64,000 bases of DNA from Robiginitalea marina (GCF_024006985.1 NZ_JAMXIB010000001.1:372001-436000), one strand, 5' to 3'; shown: positions 8,150 through 17,607, numbered from the stretch's first letter. The notes: generated by a model from the letters alone, not told the origin. Numbers and translations: made by a program.

Positions 8150-9616
8150 CTAGCGGAACACCATACTGTTTTTGCCTTTCCCCTCCCTTGTGGGAATGTG
8201 GTAGAGAAATCCATTGACCACCGCATATTCGGGTTTGCCTTCCCGTTCCAGGAAAAAAGTGGGGTTGATGCCAACCTCCACCCGACCCTGGGGCGGGTTA
8301 AACTTTTCTGAAACAAGGTGTACGGGATACGGGGAACTCCGCCATTTTGCAGGCAGGCCCTTTACCCTCACGTAGGCAATCCCATCGGCGAGCAACTCCC
8401 AGAAATCAAGGGCTTCCAGGGCTTCCACGCTCTCGAGGGTTCTCGGGTGAACCTTTGCCGGGACAAGGCTGTATCCACTGGCATCCAGGGTTTTATACCC
8501 ATAAAAAGTGGACAGGTCGCCCAGGTCGACGATTCTGCTGCTATACCAGAAATCGCCGTGCCCTTCCATATCCACTTCCGGGCGCTGGATTCCAACGTCG
8601 ATCAGGTATTCTTTCCCCAGCAAGGGGTAGGTGGCGTTTTCAATCTTCAGGTCGAAAAGCTTTCTGTCGTTCTGCGGGATTTCTTCATAGGCCTCCAGCG
8701 GGACCTGGACAAAGTTACCGCTGGCAATGGCGTAGATGGCCGAAAGGATGGATACATAGTTCAACTTGCGGATTTCCTGCTTCTCCACATCATCCGGGTA
8801 TCCCCCGGACTCAATCAGGATGGCGCTGGTGCCCCATTTCTGGATATTGTCCCCAAAGGCCCGGGGCTCAAAGTCGTCGTTATAGCGCCCTACCTGCCCG
8901 GGGGCATACCGCTGGATGATGCGGTTCATGTAACCGATTACTCTCATGGCATTGGCCCGCACGGTATTCACTTCCTTTTCGTAATTATAGGCCGGGGCCA
9001 GGTAAGAGATGGTGGCGGGTTTTTCGGTGCGCTCGGCGTTGTAATAAGTACTCTGGTCATGGAGGTTAAAGCCGAATTCGGCCTGGAGGCTGTCCCGGAC
9101 CCGTTTCAGGGTGCGCCCCTCAGGGGACTGCAGCCGCAAGGCATCGCGGTTGATGTCGATCCCCAGGGTATTCCTTCGCTGGAACACCTCAGCCCCGTCA
9201 GGGTTGAGCATGGGGAGGAAGTGGATCTTTACGGACCGGAGGATATCCTCCTTTTCGGCGCTGAAGTCAGGGGAGGCAAAAAAATTGAGGATATCGAAAA
9301 TGGCCTGGGTGGCCGTTGGCTCGTCCCCGTGCATCTGCGACCACAAAAAGACATCCACTTCCCCCTGCCCCAGGCTTATGAGCCTGAGCGCCCTGCCTTC
9401 GATGGATTCCCCGACCTGGTTTACTTCGAAACCAGGTCGTTGCCCTACCGCATCGATCAGGGGTTGCAGGTCGCGGTGCTTGATCCTTCGCAGGGAGAGG
9501 CTTTTCTCCTGATACTGGCCATAGGTCTCATACAGGCGGGTGGTAAACCCCTCGTTCTGGGCATGCAACCCGAAAAGGGAAATCAGGGAGAACCCTGCGG
9601 CTAAAAATCTGGTCAT
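8150..9616 (-). CDS. M14-family zinc carboxypeptidase, secreted
   Basis: A 488-residue metallocarboxypeptidase with a cleavable signal peptide ending near residue 19 (GLHAQ). Zinc ligands are H96 and E99 (MHGDE) and H186 (NLHDQ). The catalytic glutamate is E269 (LIESGG). A C-terminal region of about 150 residues beyond the catalytic domain looks beta-rich and may bind substrate or partners. The gene overlaps the downstream end of the muramoyl-amidase gene by 4 bp, so both are probably translated together and could act on peptidoglycan peptides or imported peptides. The exact substrate is unknown. Confidence 0.85.
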   Translation of the reverse strand: MTRFLAAGFSLISLFGLHAQNEGFTTRLYETYGQYQEKSLSLRRIKHRDLQPLIDAVGQRPGFEVNQVGESIEGRALRLISLGQGEVDVFLWSQMHGDEPTATQAIFDILNFFASPDFSAEKEDILRSVKIHFLPMLNPDGAEVFQRRNTLGIDINRDALRLQSPEGRTLKRVRDSLQAEFGFNLHDQSTYYNAERTEKPATISYLAPAYNYEKEVNTVRANAMRVIGYMNRIIQRYAPGQVGRYNDDFEPRAFGDNIQKWGTSAILIESGGYPDDVEKQEIRKLNYVSILSAIYAIASGNFVQVPLEAYEEIPQNDRKLFDLKIENATYPLLGKEYLIDVGIQRPEVDMEGHGDFWYSSRIVDLGDLSTFYGYKTLDASGYSLVPAKVHPRTLESVEALEALDFWELLADGIAYVRVKGLPAKWRSSPYPVHLVSEKFNPPQGRVEVGINPTFFLEREGKPEYAVVNGFLYHIPTREGKGKNSMVFR

Positions 9617-10302
9617 AATTCCTGGGGTGTATTAGGTAGCGGTTTAAGGGGCATATCGGTGAGTTCCTCCCGGACCCCTTCCATGAATTCTTTCCCGGGA
9701 TCCGTCTTCTCTGTCCGGTAACCCCCTTCCTTCTCCAGCCAGTAGGGATGGCCTTCAAACAGGGTATATTCGTGATGCCCGATTACGTACTCTATCGGGT
9801 ATTTTCGGGCGAGTTCCCTGACCAGCCAAACATTGGCACGGAGCTGTGCAGGGGTCAGGGGGGTCTGAGGGGTACCCCCGACATTTTCAACCCCTATGGC
9901 GCAATGGTTCAGGCCGATGGTATGCCGGGCCATAAGCGTATCCGGGAGCAGGCGATAAATGGTGCCGTCGCGGTCCACCAGATAATGGGCAGAAACATTG
10001 AGGGCCCCGCCCTGCTGGATGTCCCCCCTGGTATCGGGGAGGGTTTCCGGTTCAAAGGCCCCGAATGAACCCTCGAGGGTGGGGATGGCTGTCCAGTGCA
10101 GCACCACCATCCTGGGCCGGATGGAAGCGTCTTCCCCGGGCAGGCCGTATCGCTGTTGCAGGTATTCGCGGGTAAGGGCCTCCCGTTCATTCCCGAATGG
10201 GATGGGCCGGTCCACTACCACGCCTGGCTGATAACTGGCGCACCCGGCCAGCCAAAGGCTGGCTAACCAGACAAAAACGCCCTTGCGGGATCTTGGTTTC
10301 AT
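9613..10302 (-). CDS. N-acetylmuramoyl-L-alanine amidase lipoprotein (Amidase_2, AmiD-like)
   Basis: Zinc amidase that cleaves the bond between N-acetylmuramic acid and L-alanine in peptidoglycan. The reading frame opens at a GTG (10314), but the ATG at 10302 (MKPRSRKG) gives a better lipoprotein signal with lipobox LAGC. Probable zinc ligands, numbered from the GTG, are H73 (VLHWTA), H180 or H181 (IGHH) and D206 (TDPG), as in AmpD/AmiD. The loop between the last two is about 14 residues longer than in AmpD. Lipidation would place it at the membrane facing the periplasm, suggesting cell-wall recycling or turnover. It forms a two-gene unit with the M14 peptidase. Confidence 0.88.
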   Translation of the reverse strand: MKPRSRKGVFVWLASLWLAGCASYQPGVVVDRPIPFGNEREALTREYLQQRYGLPGEDASIRPRMVVLHWTAIPTLEGSFGAFEPETLPDTRGDIQQGGALNVSAHYLVDRDGTIYRLLPDTLMARHTIGLNHCAIGVENVGGTPQTPLTPAQLRANVWLVRELARKYPIEYVIGHHEYTLFEGHPYWLEKEGGYRTEKTDPGKEFMEGVREELTDMPLKPLPNTPQEL

Positions 10303-10388
10303 CGTTGAATACACTTACCCCCGGTTGCGTTGGGGACCCTGAAGCGAAGGTAGTCCTTTCCCCTGAATTCTTCAAGGCCAGTGGCCGG

Positions 10389-11255
10389 TCAGGGCGCGGG
10401 GATGAAGCTTTCTTCCCCTTGCATCATGGGAAAATCGCGCCTGTTCCAGGCTTCCCGGGCTTCCCGGATCCTTTCGGGGTCGGTAGCGACAAAGTTCCAG
10501 TTGATAAACCGCTCTTCCTCAAAGGCTTCACCCCCGAAAACCAGGAGGCGGGACCCGGAAGCCAGCGACACATTGCAGGGATGGCCTGGTTTGCGATACA
10601 AAATACTTCCCTTTTCGATCTCCCTGCCACAAGCCGACAGGTTTCCTTCGACCAGAATAAGCCCCATCTCCCCGTACAGCCCCTTTGCCAGGTCCAGGGT
10701 AACCGGTTCCCGGGTATAAAGGTCCAGGAAAAACAGGTTGGAATAGACCGGAACCGGGGAACTGTGGCCGTACGCCTTGCCGGCAACCAGGGTAAATGAA
10801 CACGGGCCATCCTCCCATTTGGGGAGCTCGGAGGCATCTGCGTGGAAGAATTCGGGTTCCATTCCTTCGCGGGCTGCCGGCAGGGCCACCCAGATCTGGT
10901 ACCCGTGCAGGATAAATTCGGCCCCCCTGAGGTCGGCAGGGGTTCGTTCCGTATGGCTGATCCCCTTTCCGGCGGTCATCCAGTTTACCGATCCCGGGTT
11001 GATGCGCTGCCGGGTGCCCAGGCCATCACGGTGCTCCAGTTCCCCTTCAAACAGGTAGGTCAGCGTCGAGAGGCCGATATGGGGGTGCTGGCCAATATCC
11101 ATATACTTCCCAGGCGAGAGGCGTACCGGGCCCATGTGGTCAATAAAAATGAAGGGGCCTATCATTTTCTTTTTGCGGAAAGGAAGGAGCCGGCCCACAA
11201 TAAAGTCCCCGATGTCCCTGCCCCGTTCGGGGATAATCATTTCAGTGTTTGACAT
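10389..11255 (-). CDS. Pirin family protein
   Basis: A 288-residue bicupin. The N-terminal cupin has all metal ligands seen in pirins: H57 and H59 (HPHIG), H101 and E103 (SHTE). Some bacterial pirins have quercetinase activity and others act as redox or regulatory partners, so the function here stays open. The gene is divergent from the serine hydrolase gene at 11303, with less than 50 bp between the starts. Confidence 0.88.
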   Translation of the reverse strand: MSNTEMIIPERGRDIGDFIVGRLLPFRKKKMIGPFIFIDHMGPVRLSPGKYMDIGQHPHIGLSTLTYLFEGELEHRDGLGTRQRINPGSVNWMTAGKGISHTERTPADLRGAEFILHGYQIWVALPAAREGMEPEFFHADASELPKWEDGPCSFTLVAGKAYGHSSPVPVYSNLFFLDLYTREPVTLDLAKGLYGEMGLILVEGNLSACGREIEKGSILYRKPGHPCNVSLASGSRLLVFGGEAFEEERFINWNFVATDPERIREAREAWNRRDFPMMQGEESFIPAP

Positions 11256-11275
11256 GGTTCAATCCCTTATCTTTG
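11248..11275 (+). promoter_or_regulatory. Candidate Bacteroidota-type promoter for the serine hydrolase
   Basis: TATCTTTG at 11268-11275 matches the -7 consensus TAnnTTTG exactly. TTTG at 11248-11251 could be the -33 box, but the 16-bp spacer is shorter than the usual 19-21. The predicted RNA start lies about 22 bp before the ATG at 11303. Confidence 0.4.
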
Positions 11276-11302
11276 AGAAACCCTAAAGTTACTGAATCCA
11301 TC

Positions 11303-12661
11303 ATGAAAAAAACCTTGAAAAGGGTTGGCCTCCTCCTTTTGTCTGCAGGGGTCGTCCTGGGAATTATTTTTTTTACCCAGTATCCGAAACTCACCGTAAT
11401 CAGCGGATACGCCGCCAAAGACATGGCTTCGCAGGTATTCCTGGCCGGCCGTGACCCTGAATCGGTGAGGGACAACGACCTCCAGGTGCCGCTCATTTCT
11501 CTCTCTGAAGCGCAGGTGGATGGGGAACATCGCGCGGCCTCCGCCAGCGTCTTCGGGCTACAATCCAGGACAGCCGTCTACAGGCAGGGCCTCGGCAGCG
11601 TTTTGCTCCCCAAAGGTACCGCCTTACCCGAGAAAGCGCCAAGCCCCAAAAGGGTCATGACCCCTTCCCCCCTGCCCTATCCCATGGGCCAGGCAGCACC
11701 CGCAGATTCCATTATCCCGGGGGTTGATTACGGGCAACTCCGCAAGGGAATCGACCAGGCGTTCCGCGATCCGGAAATCCAGCGGACCCGGACCGTGATG
11801 GTCCTGTACAAAGGCCATCTGGTGGGGGAACGCTACGTGGAGGGCTTTGGCCCCGATACCCCCGTGCTGGGGTGGTCGATGACCAAAAGTGTGCTGGCAA
11901 CGGTGTACGGGATTTTGGAATACCAGGGAAAAATAGAATTGGAAACCCCCGCCCCGGTACCCTCCTGGCAGGGGGACGAGAGAAAAGGAATCACCTTTGA
12001 CCACCTGCTCAGGATGCAAAGCGGGTTGGCATGGGACGAGGATTACTCCGGGTTATCCGATGTTACCCGCATGCTGTTCCTGGAAGCTGACATGGCTGCC
12101 AACCAGGCCGAAAAGTCCCTGGCGGGGCCTCCCGGCAGCCTGTGGAATTATTCTTCCGGCACCTCCAACCTGCTCTCGGGGCTCCTTCGCCAGCAGTTTA
12201 CAACCTATCAGGACTACCTCGACTTTCCCTACAGGGAATTTATCGACCGCATCGGGATGCATAGCATGGTCCTGGAAACCGATTTTTCCGGGAGTTTCGT
12301 AGGGTCTTCCTATGGCTGGGCGTCTACCAGGGACTGGGGTCGGTTCGGGCTGCTATACCTGAGGCGGGGCGACTGGTTCGGGGACCGGCTTTTTGACACG
12401 GACTGGGTGGATTATGTGACCCGTCCGACCCCGGGATCCGGGTCCCGGTATGGGGCGCATTTCTGGCTGAATGCCGACAGGGGCTTCCCGGATGTGCCTG
12501 AAGATATGTTTATGGCCAACGGACACCAGGGCCAGCATGTTTTTATCATCCCCTCCCGGGAACTGGTGGTGGTGCGTACCGGCCTGGCCGAAGGCCCTGA
12601 TTTTGATGCAAATGCCTTCCTGCGGGAAGTTTTGGCTGCCTTTCCCGGGGCACAGCCATGA
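11303..12661 (+). CDS. Serine hydrolase of the beta-lactamase class C / penicillin-binding fold
   Basis: A 452-residue protein with an N-terminal membrane anchor or signal (about 7-24). The catalytic SxxK motif is S192-M-T-K195, and a YSS motif in WNYSSGTSN fits the YxN position. Family members hydrolyse esters, D-amino-acid peptides or 6-aminohexanoate oligomers. The longer frame from 11249 adds 18 residues with no signal character, so the ATG at 11303 (MKKTLKRV) is preferred. Nothing shows antibiotic resistance. A 42-codon ORF overlaps its stop by 4 bp, and a terminator follows. Confidence 0.85.
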   Translation: MKKTLKRVGLLLLSAGVVLGIIFFTQYPKLTVISGYAAKDMASQVFLAGRDPESVRDNDLQVPLISLSEAQVDGEHRAASASVFGLQSRTAVYRQGLGSVLLPKGTALPEKAPSPKRVMTPSPLPYPMGQAAPADSIIPGVDYGQLRKGIDQAFRDPEIQRTRTVMVLYKGHLVGERYVEGFGPDTPVLGWSMTKSVLATVYGILEYQGKIELETPAPVPSWQGDERKGITFDHLLRMQSGLAWDEDYSGLSDVTRMLFLEADMAANQAEKSLAGPPGSLWNYSSGTSNLLSGLLRQQFTTYQDYLDFPYREFIDRIGMHSMVLETDFSGSFVGSSYGWASTRDWGRFGLLYLRRGDWFGDRLFDTDWVDYVTRPTPGSGSRYGAHFWLNADRGFPDVPEDMFMANGHQGQHVFIIPSRELVVVRTGLAEGPDFDANAFLREVLAAFPGAQP

Positions 12662-12786
12662 ACACGAATATCAGCATTTCCCGGCAGGACAAAGACAGCT
12701 TCCGGCTGCTGCCCACAGAAAAGGCGGCTTTCACAACAAAATATTTTACACCAGGGGTAAAGGCCGTAGGTTTACTTCATCCTTAA
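12658..12786 (+). CDS. Possible 42-residue ORF translationally coupled to the serine hydrolase
   Basis: An ATG at 12658 overlaps the hydrolase stop as ATGA and opens 42 codons ending with TAA at 12784-12786, before the terminator at 12834. The product starts MNTNISISRQDKDSFRLLP and has mixed composition, no signal peptide and no recognised family. It could be a chance frame; coupling geometry and position before the terminator are the only support. Confidence 0.25.
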   Translation: MNTNISISRQDKDSFRLLPTEKAAFTTKYFTPGVKAVGLLHP

Positions 12787-12833
12787 AATCAGGGAGTAAA
12801 TTTTTTCCATTTTCATATAGTGTTCTCGTTAAA

Positions 12834-12863
12834 GGGTCCTGGCACATCACCAGGGCTCTTTTT
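12834..12863 (+). terminator. Intrinsic terminator after the serine hydrolase unit
   Basis: Stem 12834-12842 with 12850-12858 (GGGTCCTGG / CCAGGGCTC, two G-T pairs) around a 7-base loop, then TTTTT. It ends the plus-strand unit facing the convergent menB gene. Confidence 0.65.
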
Positions 12864-12896
12864 GTATCACAGTTTTTGAAAATGGGATTATTGGGA

Positions 12897-13739
12897 TCAG
12901 GGAATCCACTTATCCTTCCCGAAATCGGGCTTTCGTTTTTCCAAAAAGGCATCCCGCCCCTCTTTGGCTTCCTCGGTCATATACGCCAGGCGGGTGGCTT
13001 CGCCGGCAAACACCTGCTGCCCTACCATACCATCGTCGGTCAGGTTCATGGCAAACTTCAGCATTTTGATGGAAGTGGGCGATTTGGCAAGGATCTCCTG
13101 AGCCCACTCATAGGCGGTTTCCTCCAGTTTTTCGTGGGGGACCACGGCATTTACCATTCCCATTTCAAAGGCCTCCCTTGCGCTGTAATTCCGGCCCAGG
13201 AAGAAGATTTCCCGAGCCTTTTTCTGCCCCACCATCTTGGCCAGGTAGGCCGAGCCATACCCGCCGTCAAAGCTGGTGACATCCGCATCGGTTTGCTTGA
13301 AAATGGCATGTTCCTCGCTGGCCAGGGTCAGGTCGCAAACCACGTGCAGGCTGTGCCCCCCTCCCACGGCCCAACCCGGGACCACGGCAATGACTACCTT
13401 CGGCATAAACCGGATCAGCCGCTGCACCTCGAGGATGTTCAGCCGGTGATACCCATCCTGCCCCACATAACCCTTGTGGCCCCTGGATTTCTGGTCTCCG
13501 CCGCTGCAAAAGGCATAGACCCCGTCCCTGGGCGATGGGCCCTCCCCGGTGAGCAGCACCACCCCGATGGAAGTGTCTTCCTGGGCGTCGTAGAAGGCCC
13601 GGTAGAGCTCGCTGGTGGTCTGGGGGCGAAAGGCGTTACGCACTTCCGGGCGGTTAAAGGCGATACGCGCCACGCCGTTTGCCTTTTTATAGGTAATGTC
13701 TTCAAAATCTCCGGCCTTTATCCAGGGAATATCCTTCAT
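12897..13739 (-). CDS. menB: 1,4-dihydroxy-2-naphthoyl-CoA synthase MenB
   Basis: Crotonase-family enzyme that closes the ring of o-succinylbenzoyl-CoA in menaquinone synthesis. The start is taken at ATG 13739 (MKDIPWIKAG). The longer frame from 13850 would run into the upstream glycosyltransferase gene. Oxyanion-hole segments are CSGGDQ (78-83) and GWAVGGG (122-128). QTDAD (149-153) carries an aspartate where E. coli MenB has QTG, which marks the bicarbonate-independent (type II) class. Length (280 residues) is typical. It lies 52 bp after the glycosyltransferase. Other men genes are not in the window. Confidence 0.95.
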   Translation of the reverse strand: MKDIPWIKAGDFEDITYKKANGVARIAFNRPEVRNAFRPQTTSELYRAFYDAQEDTSIGVVLLTGEGPSPRDGVYAFCSGGDQKSRGHKGYVGQDGYHRLNILEVQRLIRFMPKVVIAVVPGWAVGGGHSLHVVCDLTLASEEHAIFKQTDADVTSFDGGYGSAYLAKMVGQKKAREIFFLGRNYSAREAFEMGMVNAVVPHEKLEETAYEWAQEILAKSPTSIKMLKFAMNLTDDGMVGQQVFAGEATRLAYMTEEAKEGRDAFLEKRKPDFGKDKWIP

Positions 13740-13791
13740 GGCATTGGTGTATTTGGTGTGGTAATCGGAACCCAAAGATAATACCCCTGCC

Positions 13792-15033
13792 TTAATTCTG
13801 GTGGCTTTCCTTTGCTTCGATCCATTTCGATAGGTAGCGGAGGCGGTCAAAGGCCTGGTCGCGCAGCAGCCGCTGGATGATAAGGGCTTCCTTTCCGGCC
13901 TTCCCGGGGCGTTTGCTTACTTGCCCGAGAGCAAGGTCCAGCCTCCCGGTCCCGTAATGCGGGGCTGCGGCTTCGGACAAAGCGCGGAGGCACTGGTCCC
14001 AGAGCGCCTGGTCCCGGTAAAGCGCCACCGCCTTTTTTGTGAATTCCCCCGGGGAATCTGCCCGCCAGGGGCTTTGGGGGTCCGCCTCAAGAATGCCCTC
14101 CCAACCCACGCTGCTGGTAAGGGTGGGAAGCCCGAATGAAAGGGCCGAGAGCAGTTTACCCTTGATGCCCGCCCCAAAACGAAGGGGGGCGAGTTGCAGG
14201 CGTGCCCCCTGCATTACGGGTCGCAAGTCGGGGACCCAGCCCAATACCTCGAAGCCCAGTTCCGGGGCGTGTAAATCCAGGATGGCCTGGGGCAGGTAGG
14301 CCCCGCAGATGTGAATGGGCACCCCTGGCAATTCGGCCGACAGGGCTGGCCAAATGTGTTCCCTGAGCACGGCAATGGCATCGAGGTTGGGGCGGTGCCT
14401 GCCGTTGCCCACAAACAGGAACCCCTCCCGTTCCCCGTGGGAAGGCTGCCGGCCGGTTTCCTGAGGCATCTGGAATGGGCAGTAAAACAGTTTGCCTTCC
14501 AGGGAAGGCAAGTGGGTAAGCAATAGGTCCATTTCCGCCCTGGAGATGATCAGGCTCAGGTCACATCGGAAGATACTGGCCAGTTCCCTGGGGAACAACG
14601 GGTCAGCTACCCAGTCCTCCGCCTGCCAGGCCATCCCCCGGGCGAGGGCTTTTTCGCGGGAATGCCGAAGGGCATGAAGGTCTTCCGTGTCGAGCACCAA
14701 CCGGGCCTTCGGGAGCACCTCCCGGACCCGCCAGCCAAATTGCTCTTCGGTCATGAAACGGTCGAAAAGGACGGCATCGAACCGTTCCTTGGCCAGAAAT
14801 CGGTCAAAAGAGTCATGGTTCAGGCGGATGGGCAACATGCGGATCCCCATGGCTTCCAGCGGGGTCCCGTACAGGCCGGGGGATGCAGCACTGGCAAAGG
14901 TTATTTCACACCCTGACTGCTGAAAACTGCGGAGCAGCTGTATGATGCGCACCCCTGCTGCGGTAGCCCGGGGCTCAGGCCATTGGTGGCCGATGACCAG
15001 CAGCTTTTCGTTTTCAGGTGTTTCAGGGTCCAT
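13792..15033 (-). CDS. Glycosyltransferase, GT4-like (GT-B fold)
   Basis: A 413-residue soluble protein with an N-terminal Rossmann half (VIGHQWPEPRATAAG near 13-27) and a C-terminal nucleotide-sugar half. FLFVGNGRHRPN, EVLGWVPDL and PLRFGAGIKGKLL are typical of group 1 glycosyltransferases, with the donor-binding glutamate region less well conserved. Donor and acceptor cannot be read from sequence. It is 9 bp from the helicase gene upstream and 52 bp from menB; the neighbours give no pathway. Confidence 0.8.
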   Translation of the reverse strand: MDPETPENEKLLVIGHQWPEPRATAAGVRIIQLLRSFQQSGCEITFASAASPGLYGTPLEAMGIRMLPIRLNHDSFDRFLAKERFDAVLFDRFMTEEQFGWRVREVLPKARLVLDTEDLHALRHSREKALARGMAWQAEDWVADPLFPRELASIFRCDLSLIISRAEMDLLLTHLPSLEGKLFYCPFQMPQETGRQPSHGEREGFLFVGNGRHRPNLDAIAVLREHIWPALSAELPGVPIHICGAYLPQAILDLHAPELGFEVLGWVPDLRPVMQGARLQLAPLRFGAGIKGKLLSALSFGLPTLTSSVGWEGILEADPQSPWRADSPGEFTKKAVALYRDQALWDQCLRALSEAAAPHYGTGRLDLALGQVSKRPGKAGKEALIIQRLLRDQAFDRLRYLSKWIEAKESHQN

Positions 15034-15042
15034 GGATCGGGG

Positions 15043-16608
15043 TTACATCCTGGCCGCATACATTTGGGAAATGCGCAGCCGGAGCTTTCGCTCATAATCT
15101 TCCTGCAACCAGTCGCGGTAGTTCTGTGTATTGTTCATGATGCAATAGGAATACTGCTTCACGCGAAACTCTATTTCCTCCTGGAGCAGTTTGGCCAACA
15201 TGCGCGCCTGGAAAATATCGGCGCTGTTTTCCACACACATACGGGCGTGCTGTTCAATACTGCGCTCCAGCACCTCCTTGGACTTGCGTCCCTGGGCAAA
15301 GGTTTTCTTGTACTCTTCCTTTACATCGTAATCGATCACCTGGCTCTTGCTGAACCGTTCGCGCAGTGCCTCGGGCATCTCATAGATGAATTCGCGCTCG
15401 ATATCTTCATCATTTCGGATGTTCTCGAGGTAGAAATCCGGAAAATGGAATATTTCCTGCCAGTCGAGGGGGGCGTCCCAGGGACCGAATCGGGCAATGT
15501 TGTTCCCCAGGTCCACGACCGTAAACTCCTCTTTGTCCTTAAGGATGCGCGATCCCCTGCCGATCATCTGGAAGTAGAGGGTCAGGGAGCGAGTCGCCCG
15601 GTTCAGGATTATGGTTTCCACTGAAGGCTCATCGAAACCCGTAGTCAGGATGCTCACGGAAGACAGGATGGCATCGGGGGTCTGCGAAAACCAATCCAGG
15701 ATCTCGCGCCGTTCTGAGGCCGTATTCTTGTTGTCGAGGTGCCTCACCGGATAGCCCGCCTTCCGGAACGTCTCATATACATATTTGGACGTGCTGATCC
15801 CGTTGTTGAAGATCAGGGTCTTGGTCCCCCGGGCCAGTTCTTCATAAGCCCCCAGCAGTTTGCCCAGCATCTGGTGGTTTCCATAAAGGGCATCTGAAGA
15901 CTTTACGGTATAGTCGCCATTGATGCCCAGCTTCAGGGTTTTCAGGCTTACATCGTAACTGTACATCTTTGCGCGGGCCAGGAATTTTTTCCGGATCAGC
16001 GAAGCGATGGATTCCCCTACAATCAGCTTCTTGTAGTGGTCCTTCATCGGCAGCTTGATGTTGGAACTCAACGGGGTGGCCGTAACCCCCAGGATGATGG
16101 ATTTCTCAAAGTATTTAAACAGTTTCCGGAAGGAATTGTAATGGGCTTCGTCTATAATCACCATGCCGATCCCATGCAACTCGATCGCCTTTTCCTGCAG
16201 CCGGTTGTTAAGGGTCTCCACCATAGCGACAAAGCACTGGTACCGGTCTTCATCGGTCAGTTCCTTGACCTCGCTGCTGATGATCTTGTTGTGGACCCCA
16301 AAGCCCTCCAGCATCCGGGAAGTCTGAAGGCTGAGCTCAATGCGGTGCGTCAGCACCACCACCTTCCTGCCCGTCTCTTCGATATACCGCCGGGCAATTT
16401 CCGAAAACACCACGGTTTTACCCCCTCCTGTTGGCAGCTGGTACAGCAGGTTGAGGTCGTCCGGGGACTCCTTCAGGCAATTGAAAATCTTGCCCAGGTC
16501 TTCCAGCTGGTAGTCATAAAGCGTTTTCTCCGAAAATGCTGTTTTTGAGCCCAAAGGTCCCGTTTTTGCTTGTATATACGCCCGGCCACCGAATTGTTGC
16601 CGGATCAA
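15043..16608 (-). CDS. Superfamily 2 DEAD/DEAH-box helicase
   Basis: A 521-residue helicase with Walker A LPTGGGKT (58-65), DEAH at 153-156, motif III GVTATP and motif VI QMIGRGSR. This is the layout of SSL2/type III restriction-like helicases without a nuclease domain. The frame opens with TTG at 16608 and has no ATG before motif I; a TTG at codon 19 is another possibility, so the exact N-terminus is uncertain. About 130 C-terminal residues after the helicase core are charged and of unknown role. No methylase or nuclease gene is adjacent, so a restriction or defence role is not supported; DNA/RNA repair or remodelling is more likely. Confidence 0.83.
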   Translation of the reverse strand: MIRQQFGGRAYIQAKTGPLGSKTAFSEKTLYDYQLEDLGKIFNCLKESPDDLNLLYQLPTGGGKTVVFSEIARRYIEETGRKVVVLTHRIELSLQTSRMLEGFGVHNKIISSEVKELTDEDRYQCFVAMVETLNNRLQEKAIELHGIGMVIIDEAHYNSFRKLFKYFEKSIILGVTATPLSSNIKLPMKDHYKKLIVGESIASLIRKKFLARAKMYSYDVSLKTLKLGINGDYTVKSSDALYGNHQMLGKLLGAYEELARGTKTLIFNNGISTSKYVYETFRKAGYPVRHLDNKNTASERREILDWFSQTPDAILSSVSILTTGFDEPSVETIILNRATRSLTLYFQMIGRGSRILKDKEEFTVVDLGNNIARFGPWDAPLDWQEIFHFPDFYLENIRNDEDIEREFIYEMPEALRERFSKSQVIDYDVKEEYKKTFAQGRKSKEVLERSIEQHARMCVENSADIFQARMLAKLLQEEIEFRVKQYSYCIMNNTQNYRDWLQEDYERKLRLRISQMYAARM

Positions 16609-16668
16609 TTGGCAAAACTAGTTGATTTTTGTCCCATGGAGAAATCCGAAGCCCAAAATCCTTCCGGA

Positions 16669-17598
16669 TCAATAGCCGCGGTGTCGGGAAACCCTATTCT
16701 TCAGAGGCTGTCCCTGGAGTAACCGGTAGTAGTTTTCCACGATTTGGAACACCACTGAATCCGGGTTGGAAACACTGGCCACGTGGGGCGTCATGTGGAC
16801 CAGGGGGTGCCCCCAGAATGGGTGGGACTCAGGCAGAGGTTCCACCTCGAACACATCCAGGCATGCCCCGGATAGGATCCCCTCATCAAGCACACGGAGC
16901 AAATCGGGTTCCACAAGTAGCGGGCCCCGGGCCACATTAATCAGATAAGCCCCGGCGGGCAACTCCCGAAGGAGCCCCTGGTTCAGGATGCCGCGGGTTT
17001 CCGGGGTAAGGGGCAAAAGGCAGACCAGCACCTGGGCCTGTTTTAAAAAAGCCCCCCGTTCCCCCTCCCCCGCAAAAACGGGGAACCGGGTTTCAGGGCG
17101 GCTTTCCCGGGTCCAGCCCACCACGGAAAACCCGGCGGCCAGGAGGAGTTTTGAAACCGCAAGGCCCAATTTCCCCAACCCCATGATCCCTACCGTCACC
17201 TCCGGAATCCTGCGATACGGTTTCGGTTGCCATTGGACGGCAGCCTGTTGGGTTTTATAGGCCATCAGGTTTTTGAGGTGGGCCATTACCTGGGCCAGGA
17301 CGAATTCAGCCATGTCGGCGGCCAGGTAAGGGTCGACCACCCGCATTACGGGGATGTCTGTGGGCAAATCGGGATCTTCCAGAATAAAGTCCACCCCCGC
17401 GCCCAGGCCATGGACCCCTTTCAGGTTGGGGTATTGCCGCAGGCTGCCCCGGGGATGTTTCCAGACGGCTGCCATAAGGATCTCCCCGCTATCGGTATCC
17501 TCCCCTGCTTCCAAAACGCGCAACCCCGGATCAGCCTTCCGGAAGGCTTCTTTCCAGGCACCGGTTTGCCCGTCATTGCGAAGGAGAATTATGGCCAT
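16669..17598 (-). CDS. D-2-hydroxyacid dehydrogenase, GhrA-like
   Basis: A 309-residue NAD(P)-dependent reductase for glyoxylate, hydroxypyruvate or similar 2-oxoacids. The dinucleotide loop is GIMGLGKLG near residue 138. NVARGPLL holds the substrate-binding arginine, and HMTPHVASVS holds the catalytic histidine. The length and short C-terminus match the GhrA subgroup. It is 9 bp downstream of the DUF6155 gene. The true substrate is uncertain. Confidence 0.85.
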   Translation of the reverse strand: MAIILLRNDGQTGAWKEAFRKADPGLRVLEAGEDTDSGEILMAAVWKHPRGSLRQYPNLKGVHGLGAGVDFILEDPDLPTDIPVMRVVDPYLAADMAEFVLAQVMAHLKNLMAYKTQQAAVQWQPKPYRRIPEVTVGIMGLGKLGLAVSKLLLAAGFSVVGWTRESRPETRFPVFAGEGERGAFLKQAQVLVCLLPLTPETRGILNQGLLRELPAGAYLINVARGPLLVEPDLLRVLDEGILSGACLDVFEVEPLPESHPFWGHPLVHMTPHVASVSNPDSVVFQIVENYYRLLQGQPLKNRVSRHRGY

Positions 17599-17607
17599 TG
17601 GTTCTTT

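Noticed and set aside
11303-12661. Serine hydrolase as an antibiotic-resistance beta-lactamase
   Set aside because: It has the SxxK fold but lacks any context or close motif match to class C resistance enzymes; many such proteins are esterases or peptidases.
15043-16608. Helicase as a restriction-modification or defence component
   Set aside because: No methylase, nuclease or specificity gene is adjacent; neighbours are housekeeping genes.
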